42,587 nucleotides of DNA from the NCBI GenBank assembly GCA_946479285.1, contig CAMLFH010000032.1, forward strand, positions 1-42,587, written 5' to 3'. Within the stretch, counting starts at the first letter, position 1; each line of letters begins with the position of its first letter. Positions 24,722 to 32,593 of the stretch are shown here, piece by piece. Made by a program: the position numbers and the translations under genes. Under the pieces are notes generated by a model. It made no database searches and was not told where the DNA came from. It saw only the letters and a program-made list of their open reading frames with translations. This DNA comes from an uncultured Flavobacteriales bacterium. Its GTDB lineage: Bacteria; Bacteroidota; Bacteroidia; Flavobacteriales; Crocinitomicaceae.

Positions 24722-26593
24722 ATGTTGAAGAATTATGATGTCATTGTAGTAGGTGGCGGACATGCTGGTTGTGAAGCTGCGAATGCAGCGGGAAAGCTGG
24801 GTTGTTCGGTGTTGTTGGTTACAATGAATATGAATACAATTGCTCAGATGAGTTGCAACCCGGCAATGGGTGGTGTGGCAAAAGGGCAAATTGTTCGGGA
24901 GATTGATGCGCTTGGTGGCGGATCCGGAATTGTTTCGGATTTGTCAGCTATTCAGTTCCGAATGTTGAATCGATCGAAAGGCCCTGCAATGTGGTCTCCA
25001 CGAACGCAAAACGATCGAATGAAGTTTGCTGAAGAGTGGCGTTTGTTGCTCGAGCGAAATCCAAATGTTGATTTTTGGCAGGATATGTCTAACGGCTTGA
25101 TAGTTGAAGGCGGAAAGGTTGTTGGTGTGAAAACATCGATGGGAATGTCGATTTATGGAAAATCTGTTGTCTTGACGAATGGGACTTTCCTAAATGGATT
25201 GATTCATTTAGGAGAGAAACAGTTTGGAGGCGGAAGGATTGGTGAGAAGGGTGCTACAGGAATTACTGAGGATCTGATTGCTTTGGGTTTTGAGTCCGGA
25301 AGAATGAAGACAGGAACTCCGCCAAGAATTGATGGTCGTTCCCTGGATTATTCCAAAATGGAAGTCCAGGAAGGAGACGAGAACCCAAATAAGTTTTCCT
25401 ACGGAAACACGGAAGCTTTGAAAATTCAAAGAGCTTGTCATTTGACTTATACCTCTACCCTAACACATGATCTTTTGCGTGAAGGATTTGATCGTTCGCC
25501 CATGTTTAACGGTGCGATCAAAAGTAGCGGCCCAAGATATTGCCCAAGTATTGAAGATAAAATTAATCGTTTTGCTGACCGTGACAGGCATCAATTGTTT
25601 GTGGAGCCGGAAGGCTGGAATACGATTGAAATATATGTAAACGGATTTTCTACCAGTTTACCTGAGGATGTTCAATTGCGTGCACTTCGTTCTATTGAAG
25701 GATTCGAGCATGCTAAAATGTTTAGACCTGGTTATGCAATAGAATATGATTACTTCCCTCCCACTCAACTAAAACACACGTTGGAAACAAAATTGGTTGA
25801 AGGATTATATTTTGCCGGTCAAATTAATGGAACGACTGGTTACGAAGAAGCCGCTTGCCAGGGTTTAATGGCTGGAATTAATGCCGCTCTGAAGGTTCAG
25901 GAGAAAGATCCGTTGATTTTGTCGCGAAGTGATGCTTACATTGGGGTTTTGATTGATGATTTGATTACTAAAGGAACTCAAGAACCATATCGTATGTTTA
26001 CTTCACGAGCTGAGTATCGGATATTGTTGCGCCAGGACAATGCAGATGTTCGCTTGACCCCAATGGCTGTTGAACTTGGCTTACAGGATCAGGAAGCTTT
26101 GGACAGGGTAAATAGAAAAATGAATGCTGCAAATGAACTGATGAGTGTTCTACGAAAAGAAGGCGTGACTCCGATTATTGCAAATCCAATTTTGGAAGAA
26201 GTTGGAAGTGCCCCTCTTTCGCAACAGGTTAAATTAGCTTCTGTTCTTACCAGGCCACACGTTACAATGGAACATGTGCTTGAGATGAGTGAAGAGGTTA
26301 AAGAATTAGCGAAAAGGTTACACGTGGAACATGCAGATGCTGTGGAGCAAGCTGAAATCCTGTTAAAGTATGAGGGTTATATTGCTCGTGAGGAAGAAGT
26401 GGCTTTGAAACTATCCAGGTTGGAATCTGTTGTAATTCCGGATTCGGTAGATTATAACGGAATGAAATCGCTTTCTTTGGAGGCCAGAGATAAGCTCACA
26501 CGGATTAAACCGGTAACAATCGGTCAGGCATCACGCGTAAGTGGTGTTTCTCCAAGCGATATTTCTGTATTATTAATTCATTTAGGAAGATAG
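24722..26593 (+). CDS. mnmG: tRNA uridine-5-carboxymethylaminomethyl modification enzyme MnmG
   Basis: A 623-residue FAD protein (older name GidA) that with MnmE builds the cmnm5U modification at the wobble position of tRNAs, in the cytoplasm. The FAD-binding motif is [12 protein letters not shown] at residues 9-20. [39 protein letters not shown] and [17 protein letters not shown] are strong family signatures, and the C-terminus [17 protein letters not shown] contacts MnmE. Length fits. Four parS-like sites precede it and one lies inside it, as in species where gidA sits by the replication origin. The mnmE partner is not in the window. Confidence 0.97.
   Translation: MLKNYDVIVVGGGHAGCEAANAAGKLGCSVLLVTMNMNTIAQMSCNPAMGGVAKGQIVREIDALGGGSGIVSDLSAIQFRMLNRSKGPAMWSPRTQNDRMKFAEEWRLLLERNPNVDFWQDMSNGLIVEGGKVVGVKTSMGMSIYGKSVVLTNGTFLNGLIHLGEKQFGGGRIGEKGATGITEDLIALGFESGRMKTGTPPRIDGRSLDYSKMEVQEGDENPNKFSYGNTEALKIQRACHLTYTSTLTHDLLREGFDRSPMFNGAIKSSGPRYCPSIEDKINRFADRDRHQLFVEPEGWNTIEIYVNGFSTSLPEDVQLRALRSIEGFEHAKMFRPGYAIEYDYFPPTQLKHTLETKLVEGLYFAGQINGTTGYEEAACQGLMAGINAALKVQEKDPLILSRSDAYIGVLIDDLITKGTQEPYRMFTSRAEYRILLRQDNADVRLTPMAVELGLQDQEALDRVNRKMNAANELMSVLRKEGVTPIIANPILEEVGSAPLSQQVKLASVLTRPHVTMEHVLEMSEEVKELAKRLHVEHADAVEQAEILLKYEGYIAREEEVALKLSRLESVVIPDSVDYNGMKSLSLEARDKLTRIKPVTIGQASRVSGVSPSDISVLLIHLGR
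26316..26331. promoter_or_regulatory. parS-like site 5 (inside mnmG)
   Basis: GGTTACACGTGGAACA shares the CACGTG core and 13 of 16 bases with the consensus. It is coding (RLHVEHA in MnmG), so it may be chance; it matters only as part of the cluster. Confidence 0.45.
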
Positions 26594-26607
26594 TTTCACG
26601 TGGAACA
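26592..26607. promoter_or_regulatory. parS-like site 6 (over the methyltransferase start)
   Basis: AGTTTCACGTGGAACA, 15 of 16 positions. It covers the mnmG stop codon and the GTG start of the next gene at 26600, leaving no room for a separate ribosome-binding site. Confidence 0.7.
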
Positions 26608-27475
26608 TTTAAACCAATCAGCTTGCCCCGCTTGCGGAACACAATCGTTTAGTACGTATTTGACGGTAACCGATCATTTCCTTTCGAAGGAAAGTTTTAA
26701 ACTGGAGTTGTGTAATTCCTGTTCTTTATTGTTTACCAATCCGCGGCCCAGCTTACAGCATATTGGAGATTACTATAAGTCTGAAGAATATGTTTCGCAT
26801 AGTTCTACAAAGAAGGGATTAGTCAATAGAGCTTACAGCTTGGTGCGTTCATATACTTTGAAGAAGAAGATTTCTTTGTTGAAGCAATTAACAAACGGAA
26901 CGAAGTTGTTGGATATTGGTGCGGGAACCGGTCACTTCCTGGCTAAAGCTAAAGAATCAGGTTATACTGTCCTGGGATTGGAACCGGATGAGGATGCGAG
27001 AAAAGTTGCTTTGTCAGAAAGTGGAGTTGAACTCCGTGATTTGAATTTACTGCATGAATTGAACGAGGAATTCGACATTGTTTCCATGTGGCACGTATTG
27101 GAACATGTGTATAATTTGCAAGCAGATTTAGAGAAGATAGTTTCTTTAATAAACCAGAATGGTGTTCTTATTATTGCGGTTCCGAATTATACATCGTTTG
27201 ATGCGCAATATTATAAAGAGTTTTGGGCGGCTTATGATGTTCCACGTCACTTGTATCATTTTTCTCCCAAGTCGATTATTCCTTTAGTTGAATCCAAAGG
27301 TTTGAAGTTTGAAAAAATGCTTCCAATGAAATTTGACAGTTATTATGTTTCAATGCTTAGCGAAAAATACAAGGGTGGTTCCATGCTGAAAGCACTGAGA
27401 ATTGGATTTTTGTCAAATAGCAAAGCGAAAGAAGGTTTGTCGAGTTCCCAGATCTATATTTTCCGCAAGAAATAG
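26600..27475 (+). CDS. Class I SAM-dependent methyltransferase with N-terminal zinc-ribbon-like motif
   Basis: A 291-residue protein. The N-terminus has two CxxC pairs (SACPACGTQSF and LELCNSCSLLF), a likely zinc ribbon. Residues 100-215 are a Rossmann methyltransferase: motif I TKLLDIGAGTGHFLAKAKES, acidic Glu in VLGLEPDEDA, and FDIVSMWHVLEHVY. The target is not evident; similar proteins methylate cell-surface sugars or small molecules. The start is GTG at 26600: the next upstream codon is a stop, and the first Cys pair lies ten codons later. The start codon sits inside parS site 6. It closes the block that begins at 20350. Confidence 0.85.
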   Translation: MEHLNQSACPACGTQSFSTYLTVTDHFLSKESFKLELCNSCSLLFTNPRPSLQHIGDYYKSEEYVSHSSTKKGLVNRAYSLVRSYTLKKKISLLKQLTNGTKLLDIGAGTGHFLAKAKESGYTVLGLEPDEDARKVALSESGVELRDLNLLHELNEEFDIVSMWHVLEHVYNLQADLEKIVSLINQNGVLIIAVPNYTSFDAQYYKEFWAAYDVPRHLYHFSPKSIIPLVESKGLKFEKMLPMKFDSYYVSMLSEKYKGGSMLKALRIGFLSNSKAKEGLSSSQIYIFRKK

Positions 27476-27482
27476 TGTTTTT

Positions 27483-27505
27483 AAGCTCTCTGAAGGGTTT
27501 TTTTT
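27483..27505 (+). terminator. Weak rho-independent terminator after the methyltransferase
   Basis: AAGCTCT (27483-27489) pairs with AGGGTTT (27494-27500) through two wobble pairs around CTGA and is followed by five more T residues. It stands eight bases after the stop codon. Confidence 0.5.
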
Positions 27506-27635
27506 GTGTTTAGAAGGGAAATACTTTGGGTGTTTGGGGATCTGGCAGGAAATCAAGTGAAATTTTTAACTTTTTAGAGCAGTTTCTCAATAATATGGCC
27601 CTTCAACTTCTCTTTAATTATCATTTTGGATTCTT

Positions 27636-27666
27636 ATAACTTATCATGGTTAACTATGAAAGTTAT
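27636..27666. repeat. 31-bp near-palindrome centred on GTTAAC
   Basis: ATAACTT and TCAT on the left arm match ATGA and AAGTTAT on the right, with single unpaired bases, around GTTAAC. It lies in the 278-bp gap between the methyltransferase and the ispG end. No gene fits in this gap. It could be a regulator's site or a decayed repeat. Confidence 0.45.
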
Positions 27667-27690
27667 TAACTTATTAGTTCAAAATTTTTA

Positions 27691-27723
27691 AGGTCATCGA
27701 GCGTAGTCGAGAGGTCGACCTCT
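27691..27723. repeat. Intergenic repeat of the 'GGTCATCGAGCGTAGTCGAG' type
   Basis: AGGTC at 27691-27695 pairs with GACCT at 27717-27721. Inside are TCGA-GCGTAG-TCGA and the perfect palindrome GAGGTCGACCTC at 27711-27722. Such sequences are common between Bacteroidota genes. It sits just beyond the ispG stop. Confidence 0.5.
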
Positions 27724-27753
27724 TTATTTAATGTTTAAGAGATTTTGGTGCTT

Positions 27754-29664
27754 TTAGATATTCGGCTCAATCCAATCTCCGTTTTCACGAATCAAGTTGA
27801 TCAATGCATCTACAGCTTCTTCTTCAGAAACATTTTTCTTCACCACGGTTTTCTCCTTGTAAAGATTAATCTTCCCCGGACCTGTTCCAACATATCCGTA
27901 ATCGGCATCGGCCATTTCTCCCGGACCATTTACAATGCAGCCCATGATCCCGATTTTAAGACCTTTCAAGTGGGCAGTTCGTTCACGTATTTTTGCGGTG
28001 GTTTCCTGTAGATCAAACAATGTTCTTCCGCAGGATGGACAGGAAATATATTCTGTTTTGGAGATTCGTGTGCGTGTAGCTTGCAGGATCCCAAAAGACA
28101 GACTATTCAAATCAACTAAGGATCGTGGAGCTGTGATCCAAAGTCCATCAGCAAAACCATCAATGAAATGAATGCCGGCATCTGAACTTGCATACAATTG
28201 AAGCATCTCTAATTCCTGTAGATCGTAAGTTAGTTTAAGAATAACAGGATTTCGATTTGTTAATTCCGCTAATTCATATTGAAATTTGCGGATAATTTGT
28301 GTTTTCTGTTGCTTTTTAGTTTCAGCAACGTAAATAACTTCTCCTGTTGGAAGCTCTGAAACAGCAAATTCAGAATCCAAATCAAGCAGTAGAAACACAG
28401 TTCCATTCGGCAAGTTTTGACAATATTCTGCCAATGTGCAGAGTGGATAAGAGTCGGTCCTGCAGTGTTTTTTCCAGGTTTCATAGTTTTGGACCAAACG
28501 TAAAGTTCCCGGGATTTCGAAATCAATAGTTTGATCTCCCAGGTAAACATAATCGGCTGCCTGATCAGAAATAGTCCATTTATCTAACTTTTCAGAATAG
28601 GAATAGCCAAATCCGAAAAAATTAGTTGAAACTATTTTTTCTTTCTTTGAAATGTCTGCAAAAACGATTGAAGTATTACTTCCTCCTATATTAATTAATC
28701 GATTTGTTATCCGCTTGTTATGATTGAAGTAATCTAATTTTAATTTTGACGAATAATTTAGTTTGTGATAGGATTTTTTATGAAATTTTTCAACCAATTT
28801 TCTCGCAACCGGAATTTCAAATTCAGGATCTTCTGTTAATGAAACACGAATCGTATCTCCTAATCCGTCTTCCAGCAAAGCCCCTATTCCAACAGCCGAT
28901 TTTATTCTTCCATCTTCACCCTCACCAGCTTCGGTTACGCCAAGATGCAGCGGGTAGTTCATGCATTGCTCTTTCATGGTTTTTACCAAGAGCCGGTAAG
29001 CCTGAACCATGACGAGTGTATTACTGGCTTTCATGGAAATAACCAAATCATGATAATCATTCTTGCGGCAAATGTGAATGAATTCCATGGCAGATTGAAC
29101 CATTCCTTCCGGGGTATCACCAAATCTGCTAAGGATCCTATCGGAAAGTGAACCATGATTTGTTCCGATTCGCATGGCTGTTCCGTGCTGTTTGCACAGC
29201 AAAACGAGTGGAGTGAACTTTTCTTCTATCCGAACCAATTCGGCCTGGTAACTTTCGGCTGTATAATCAATTTCTTCAAATTTCTTTTTATCCGCGTAAT
29301 TTCCGGGATTTACCCGAACCTTTTCAATGAGTTTTGCTGCGATCTCAGCAGCGTTTGGTGTAAAATGTATGTCTGCTACTAGCGGGGTGTTATAACCGCG
29401 TTTAACAAGCTCTTTTTTGATGATCCCGAGGTTTTCCGCTTCCTTCTTCGATGGAGCTGTCAAGCGCACCAATTCACATCCGGCATCAATCATGCGAATG
29501 GATTGTTCCACAGAACCTTCGGTATTCATAGTGTCTGTAGTGGTCATGGATTGAATCTGAATCGGATTTTCACCTCCGATGGCCGTAATTCCAATCTTCA
29601 CCTCCCGCGTTTCAAAACGTTCGCGATTGAAAAGATCGTTACAGAATTCCGTTTGTTCAGACAT
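27754..29664 (-). CDS. ispG: 4-hydroxy-3-methylbut-2-en-1-yl diphosphate synthase (flavodoxin)
   Basis: A 636-residue iron-sulfur enzyme of the MEP isoprenoid pathway; it turns MEcPP into HMBPP. It is the long form (TIM barrel, a large insert, then the iron-sulfur domain) seen in Bacteroidota, Chlamydia and plants, against about 370 residues in E. coli. Signatures: PIQIQSMTTTDTMNTEG, ADIHFTPNAAEIAAK and KVRVNPGNYAD in the barrel; near residues 540-600 ISCPSCGRTLFDLQ supplies two of the [4Fe-4S] cysteines and IGIMGCIVNGPGEMADADYG the third, with the conserved Glu. Insert at about 290-530. The -7 box at 29678 supports the ATG at 29664. The ArsR-type gene lies upstream and may not be cotranscribed. 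Confidence 0.97.
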   Translation of the reverse strand: MSEQTEFCNDLFNRERFETREVKIGITAIGGENPIQIQSMTTTDTMNTEGSVEQSIRMIDAGCELVRLTAPSKKEAENLGIIKKELVKRGYNTPLVADIHFTPNAAEIAAKLIEKVRVNPGNYADKKKFEEIDYTAESYQAELVRIEEKFTPLVLLCKQHGTAMRIGTNHGSLSDRILSRFGDTPEGMVQSAMEFIHICRKNDYHDLVISMKASNTLVMVQAYRLLVKTMKEQCMNYPLHLGVTEAGEGEDGRIKSAVGIGALLEDGLGDTIRVSLTEDPEFEIPVARKLVEKFHKKSYHKLNYSSKLKLDYFNHNKRITNRLINIGGSNTSIVFADISKKEKIVSTNFFGFGYSYSEKLDKWTISDQAADYVYLGDQTIDFEIPGTLRLVQNYETWKKHCRTDSYPLCTLAEYCQNLPNGTVFLLLDLDSEFAVSELPTGEVIYVAETKKQQKTQIIRKFQYELAELTNRNPVILKLTYDLQELEMLQLYASSDAGIHFIDGFADGLWITAPRSLVDLNSLSFGILQATRTRISKTEYISCPSCGRTLFDLQETTAKIRERTAHLKGLKIGIMGCIVNGPGEMADADYGYVGTGPGKINLYKEKTVVKKNVSEEEAVDALINLIRENGDWIEPNI

Positions 29665-29677
29665 TAAAGTGTTTTTA

Positions 29678-29685
29678 CAAAAGTA
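29678..29685 (-). promoter_or_regulatory. -7 promoter element of ispG
   Basis: The minus strand reads TACTTTTG, an exact TAnnTTTG match, 13 bp before the ispG ATG. No spaced TTG is evident. Confidence 0.45.
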
Positions 29686-29702
29686 AAGGTACGCAATGAA
29701 TT

Positions 29703-30005
29703 TTACTGATTGATCTCTTGCACAAGCATTTCAATAAGATGACCGGCTTCGCGTTTCAAATAGTAATGACCTTCGAATTCTCTGTAATCGGATATAATTA
29801 AATTGGCATGAATTAACTCTTTGATGTGTTTTGAGATCGTTGATTTGGTTAAAGTCGTAATTATTTGAAAGGTGTCATTCGTTGCCTGACGATTTTCAAA
29901 CAGGTATTTGATGATTGTAATTCTGGCTGGATGACCAAGTGCTTTGGCGATTTGTGCCAACTGTAAAGTTTGGTCAGAATAGGGATAGATTTTAGTTGTG
30001 CCCAT
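29703..30005 (-). CDS. ArsR-family winged-helix transcriptional regulator
   Basis: A 100-residue single-domain DNA-binding protein. Winged helix: LAQIAKALGHPARITIIKYL (helices 1-2), then TNDTFQIITTLTKSTISKHIKELIHANLI with the recognition helix and the wing YYLKREAGHL. I see no metal-binding cysteine motif of the arsenic or cadmium sensors, so the signal is unknown. ATG at 30005 (MGTTKIYPYS); the frame is open to 30050 but the extra part is hydrophobic and not part of the fold. It is on its own between ispG and an intergenic gap. Confidence 0.85.
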   Translation of the reverse strand: MGTTKIYPYSDQTLQLAQIAKALGHPARITIIKYLFENRQATNDTFQIITTLTKSTISKHIKELIHANLIISDYREFEGHYYLKREAGHLIEMLVQEINQ

Positions 30006-30120
30006 AGCTTCTTTCTTATTTAATTTAAGAAAAAAGATGATTTGCTGCAAGCATTTTATTTTAAATTGTTTAACTCTTCGATTTCTTCCTGAAAGGCCTT
30101 CCTATGGCTCGGTTCGCTAT

Positions 30121-30160
30121 TTGGCGAATTGGCGAATTTGCGAAATGGCTAAATGGGTGG
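30121..30160. repeat. Degenerate 8-bp tandem repeat (TTGGCGAA)
   Basis: TTGGCGAA, TTGGCGAA, TTTGCGAA, ATGGCTAA and ATGGGTGG follow each other with decay in the last units. It lies in the 272-bp gap between the ArsR-type gene and the lipoprotein, in which I found nothing else except a G/T-rich tail. Confidence 0.6.
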
Positions 30161-30277
30161 TCGATAGGTGGATCGTTAGATTTTCAGGCTTTCCGAATGA
30201 TGCACTTTCCGGATGAAGAAAATGCAGTTATTCGGGTTTGGTTCTGCAGATTCGTACAAGACAGCGGTTAAGAAGGC

Positions 30278-30817
30278 TCATGGCGTTTGTTTTACAAAAC
30301 CGGACGATTTGAATGATTTGTTTCCGGCAGCAATGAAAATCCAAAACACTTCTTTACGTCCGTTTATAATTGCTAAGTTGCCGTTTTCCTGGGTATAGAT
30401 CAGAGCTTTTCGATTCTTATAAATAAAAAGCAAAAAAGGAATGGGTGTGAAGAGCAGTTTTTGTTTGACAGATAAATAATTTCCTCGATTCTTCACTTTC
30501 AATGAGAATTCTTTGGTGGGTTGCAGGCTGTCTCCAATTAGAACAGATAGCTTTTTGTTTCCGTCATAATGAAGTGTTACCGGTAAAGAATCCCAGCCCA
30601 AATGATCGCGTTCAAATAAGGTAATTCGATCGTATTCGTAAAGCTGGTTTGAAAGGGCCTTTCCTGTTGAATCCAAATTATTAATGCCCGAATAAGTACC
30701 TGAAATTTGCTCACAATTAGTTGACGTTCTGTTGCATTTAAGTAATAATTCTTTTTCGCTTACACAGGAGGTAAGTATGAGAACGATAAGAATAAAGAGG
30801 CTTCTTTGAAACATCAT
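30278..30817 (-). CDS. Putative lipoprotein of unknown function
   Basis: A 179-residue protein. From the ATG at 30817 it begins MMFQRSLFILIVLILTSC, a good signal peptide and lipobox with Cys18. The longer frame to 30940 would add an unlikely tail and overlap the M90 gene by 71 bp. The mature part has several short strands and a cluster of basic residues (SLKVKNRGNYLSVKQKLLF). I do not recognise it. It lies 52 bp downstream of the M90/SEC-C gene on the same strand. Confidence 0.65.
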   Translation of the reverse strand: MMFQRSLFILIVLILTSCVSEKELLLKCNRTSTNCEQISGTYSGINNLDSTGKALSNQLYEYDRITLFERDHLGWDSLPVTLHYDGNKKLSVLIGDSLQPTKEFSLKVKNRGNYLSVKQKLLFTPIPFLLFIYKNRKALIYTQENGNLAIINGRKEVFWIFIAAGNKSFKSSGFVKQTP

Positions 30818-30869
30818 GATGAAGGTAATAATCGGCAATTTAAGGAAATGATTCCAAGCGATGAGGATC

Positions 30870-31766
30870 TTATCGCTTATAATGCACACTCCCACAGCAA
30901 TGTTTAAACTTTTCACCGCTTTTACAATAACAAGGATCATTTCTTCCGATCTCTTTCCGTTTCCGATTCAAAGTGCGGTCAGATAGGTGCTGATTGAAAA
31001 TCTTTTCCAATAAAGCATACAATTCCGGATGCTTTTCTTCCAATAGTTTCGGGCGTTCGAAAAAGTATTCACTGATTACCGACAAAAATTCGGCACGATT
31101 CGTTGCTGCGTAAGGATTGATATCTGATTTTCCGTCATAAATCCGTTCAATTTCCCGGTTCATCAGATCAATCCAGGGAAGTGCATATTTTTTGTCCATC
31201 AGCACTTTCGGAAGACCGTCAATTTCACCGTCCGATTTATCGATCAAATGCACAAACTCATGAATCGCCGTGTTATGCTTGTCGGATTCATTTTTAAAAC
31301 CCAGCTCCAATGCTTGTTTCGACAAGATCATAATTCCTTCCATGCTTTGGTTCCCCACCATTCCCAGGATTCTACGATCGGATTCTCCTTCAAATTGGTA
31401 ATTTTCATCAAACATGGCCGGATAAAGCAAAACTTCATGAATGTTGGTATACTTCCAGGAATCAAAACCGAAAATGGGAATGATAGCGCTGGAAGCAACG
31501 AGTAATTTGTCCGTTAAACTAACATCCGTTTTGATCCCGGTGATCCGGCAATTGAGCAAAAATTCCTGCACTTTAAACTCGAAACGGGTTTTTTCTTCTG
31601 GCTCCAAAGCGTTGTAATAAGAAACTTCACGGAGTAAAATGGTCCGCCACTCAACCGGGAATGTTTCTTGTGGAACCCTCCATTTGGAATGTGAAGCCTG
31701 GTTGTAAGATCTCCAACCTAAGAAGAGCAGCAAAGCAACAATTGCGAGAATACCGATTGCTATCAT
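30870..31766 (-). CDS. MtfA-like zinc peptidase (M90) with C-terminal SEC-C motif
   Basis: A 298-residue protein. An N-terminal membrane helix (residues 2-18, AIGILAIVALLLFLGW) anchors a cytoplasmic or periplasmic domain. The M90 zinc site is AIHEFVHLIDKSDG (HExxH at about residues 172-176), with another likely ligand Glu in NRAEFLSVISEYFFERP. MtfA in E. coli is a zinc peptidase that controls glucose uptake. The last 20 residues are a SEC-C motif (RNDPCYCKSGEKFKHCC), the zinc module found at the end of SecA. Its presence on a MtfA-like protein is notable. Starts at the ATG at 31766; the lipoprotein follows downstream. Confidence 0.85.
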   Translation of the reverse strand: MIAIGILAIVALLLFLGWRSYNQASHSKWRVPQETFPVEWRTILLREVSYYNALEPEEKTRFEFKVQEFLLNCRITGIKTDVSLTDKLLVASSAIIPIFGFDSWKYTNIHEVLLYPAMFDENYQFEGESDRRILGMVGNQSMEGIMILSKQALELGFKNESDKHNTAIHEFVHLIDKSDGEIDGLPKVLMDKKYALPWIDLMNREIERIYDGKSDINPYAATNRAEFLSVISEYFFERPKLLEEKHPELYALLEKIFNQHLSDRTLNRKRKEIGRNDPCYCKSGEKFKHCCGSVHYKR

Positions 31767-31843
31767 TAAAAAAAATTAAAGGTTTGATTCCTATTTCCAT
31801 CCCCAATTGGGAAAAAGACAATCGAATTTACTAATTTTCCGCC

Positions 31844-32194
31844 ATGCATTTCGATGAATTAATCCATTTCTGTTTTCAGCTTCCCGGAGCAACAGAAACT
31901 TTTCCTTTTGATAAGCGTACTTTGGTGATCAAGGTCCAAAACAAAATGTTTGCCTTGGTGGATGTAGAGAATCCCAAAAGTATTAACCTGAAATGCGATC
32001 CGGAAAGAGCTGTCGAACTGCGGGAACGCTACGATGGAATCCAGCCGGGTTATCACATGAGTAAAAAGCATTGGAATACGGTCTCACTGCAAGGACAGGT
32101 TGATGATTCTTTGATAAAGGAGTTAATCGTACACTCTTACGATTTAGTGGTTTCTTCACTCCCAAAAAAATTACAGGATGAGCTTAAGAATTGA
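31844..32194 (+). CDS. MmcQ/YjbR-family DNA-binding-fold protein
   Basis: A 116-residue protein of the MmcQ/YjbR (DUF419) family. Signatures: ATETFPFDKRTLVIKVQNKMFAL and IQPGYHMSKKHWNTVSL. The fold is like a CyaY-type alpha-beta domain; a DNA-binding role has been suggested for some members, but the function of this one is not known. Overlaps the following S4 gene by 17 bp. Starts at the first ATG, 31844. Confidence 0.88.
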   Translation: MHFDELIHFCFQLPGATETFPFDKRTLVIKVQNKMFALVDVENPKSINLKCDPERAVELRERYDGIQPGYHMSKKHWNTVSLQGQVDDSLIKELIVHSYDLVVSSLPKKLQDELKN

Positions 32195-32567
32195 TAAATA
32201 TGTGTGGTTTGTACGCCTTGCAAAAACAAGGACACTGGCTACGGATTTGGTACAGAAGAATAAAATCAAACTGAATGGCTCGCCGGTGAAAGCTTCCAAA
32301 GAAGTGAAAATCGGTGATACACTTTCTATCTTTAAGAACAATGCCACATTCAGTTACAAGATCAAAGATCTGCTGGACCGGAGAGTGGGAGCAAAGCTAG
32401 TTGGCGATTACCTGATCGATATCACAGATCCTATGGAACTGGAAAAATTCAAAACCTACCGGGAAGCACAAAGCGTTTATCGGGAATACGGAACAGGAAG
32501 ACCTTCCCGCAAGGACCGCGACAACCTGGAATCGTTTTTCGAATGGCTGGAAGATGATGAGGATTAA
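32178..32567 (+). CDS. S4-domain RNA-binding protein (Hsp15/HslR-like)
   Basis: A 129-residue protein with an N-terminal S4 domain (residues 3-60: MSLRIDKYVWFVRLAKTRTL, LVQKNKIKLNGSPVKASKEVK), then a basic and acidic tail ending in an acidic cluster (FFEWLEDDED). Hsp15 of E. coli binds 50S subunits that carry a stalled nascent chain; a similar ribosome-rescue role is possible here. It overlaps the MmcQ gene by 17 bp and the carbamoyltransferase starts 26 bp after it, so the three are probably one transcript. Confidence 0.88.
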   Translation: MSLRIDKYVWFVRLAKTRTLATDLVQKNKIKLNGSPVKASKEVKIGDTLSIFKNNATFSYKIKDLLDRRVGAKLVGDYLIDITDPMELEKFKTYREAQSVYREYGTGRPSRKDRDNLESFFEWLEDDED

Positions 32568-32593
32568 CTGAAACCACGAACTATTCACTATTC

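Noticed and set aside
29998..30398. Plus-strand open frames over the ArsR upstream gap and the lipoprotein 3' end
   Set aside because: One is built from the 8-bp tandem repeat, the other is antisense to the lipoprotein; neither has motifs.
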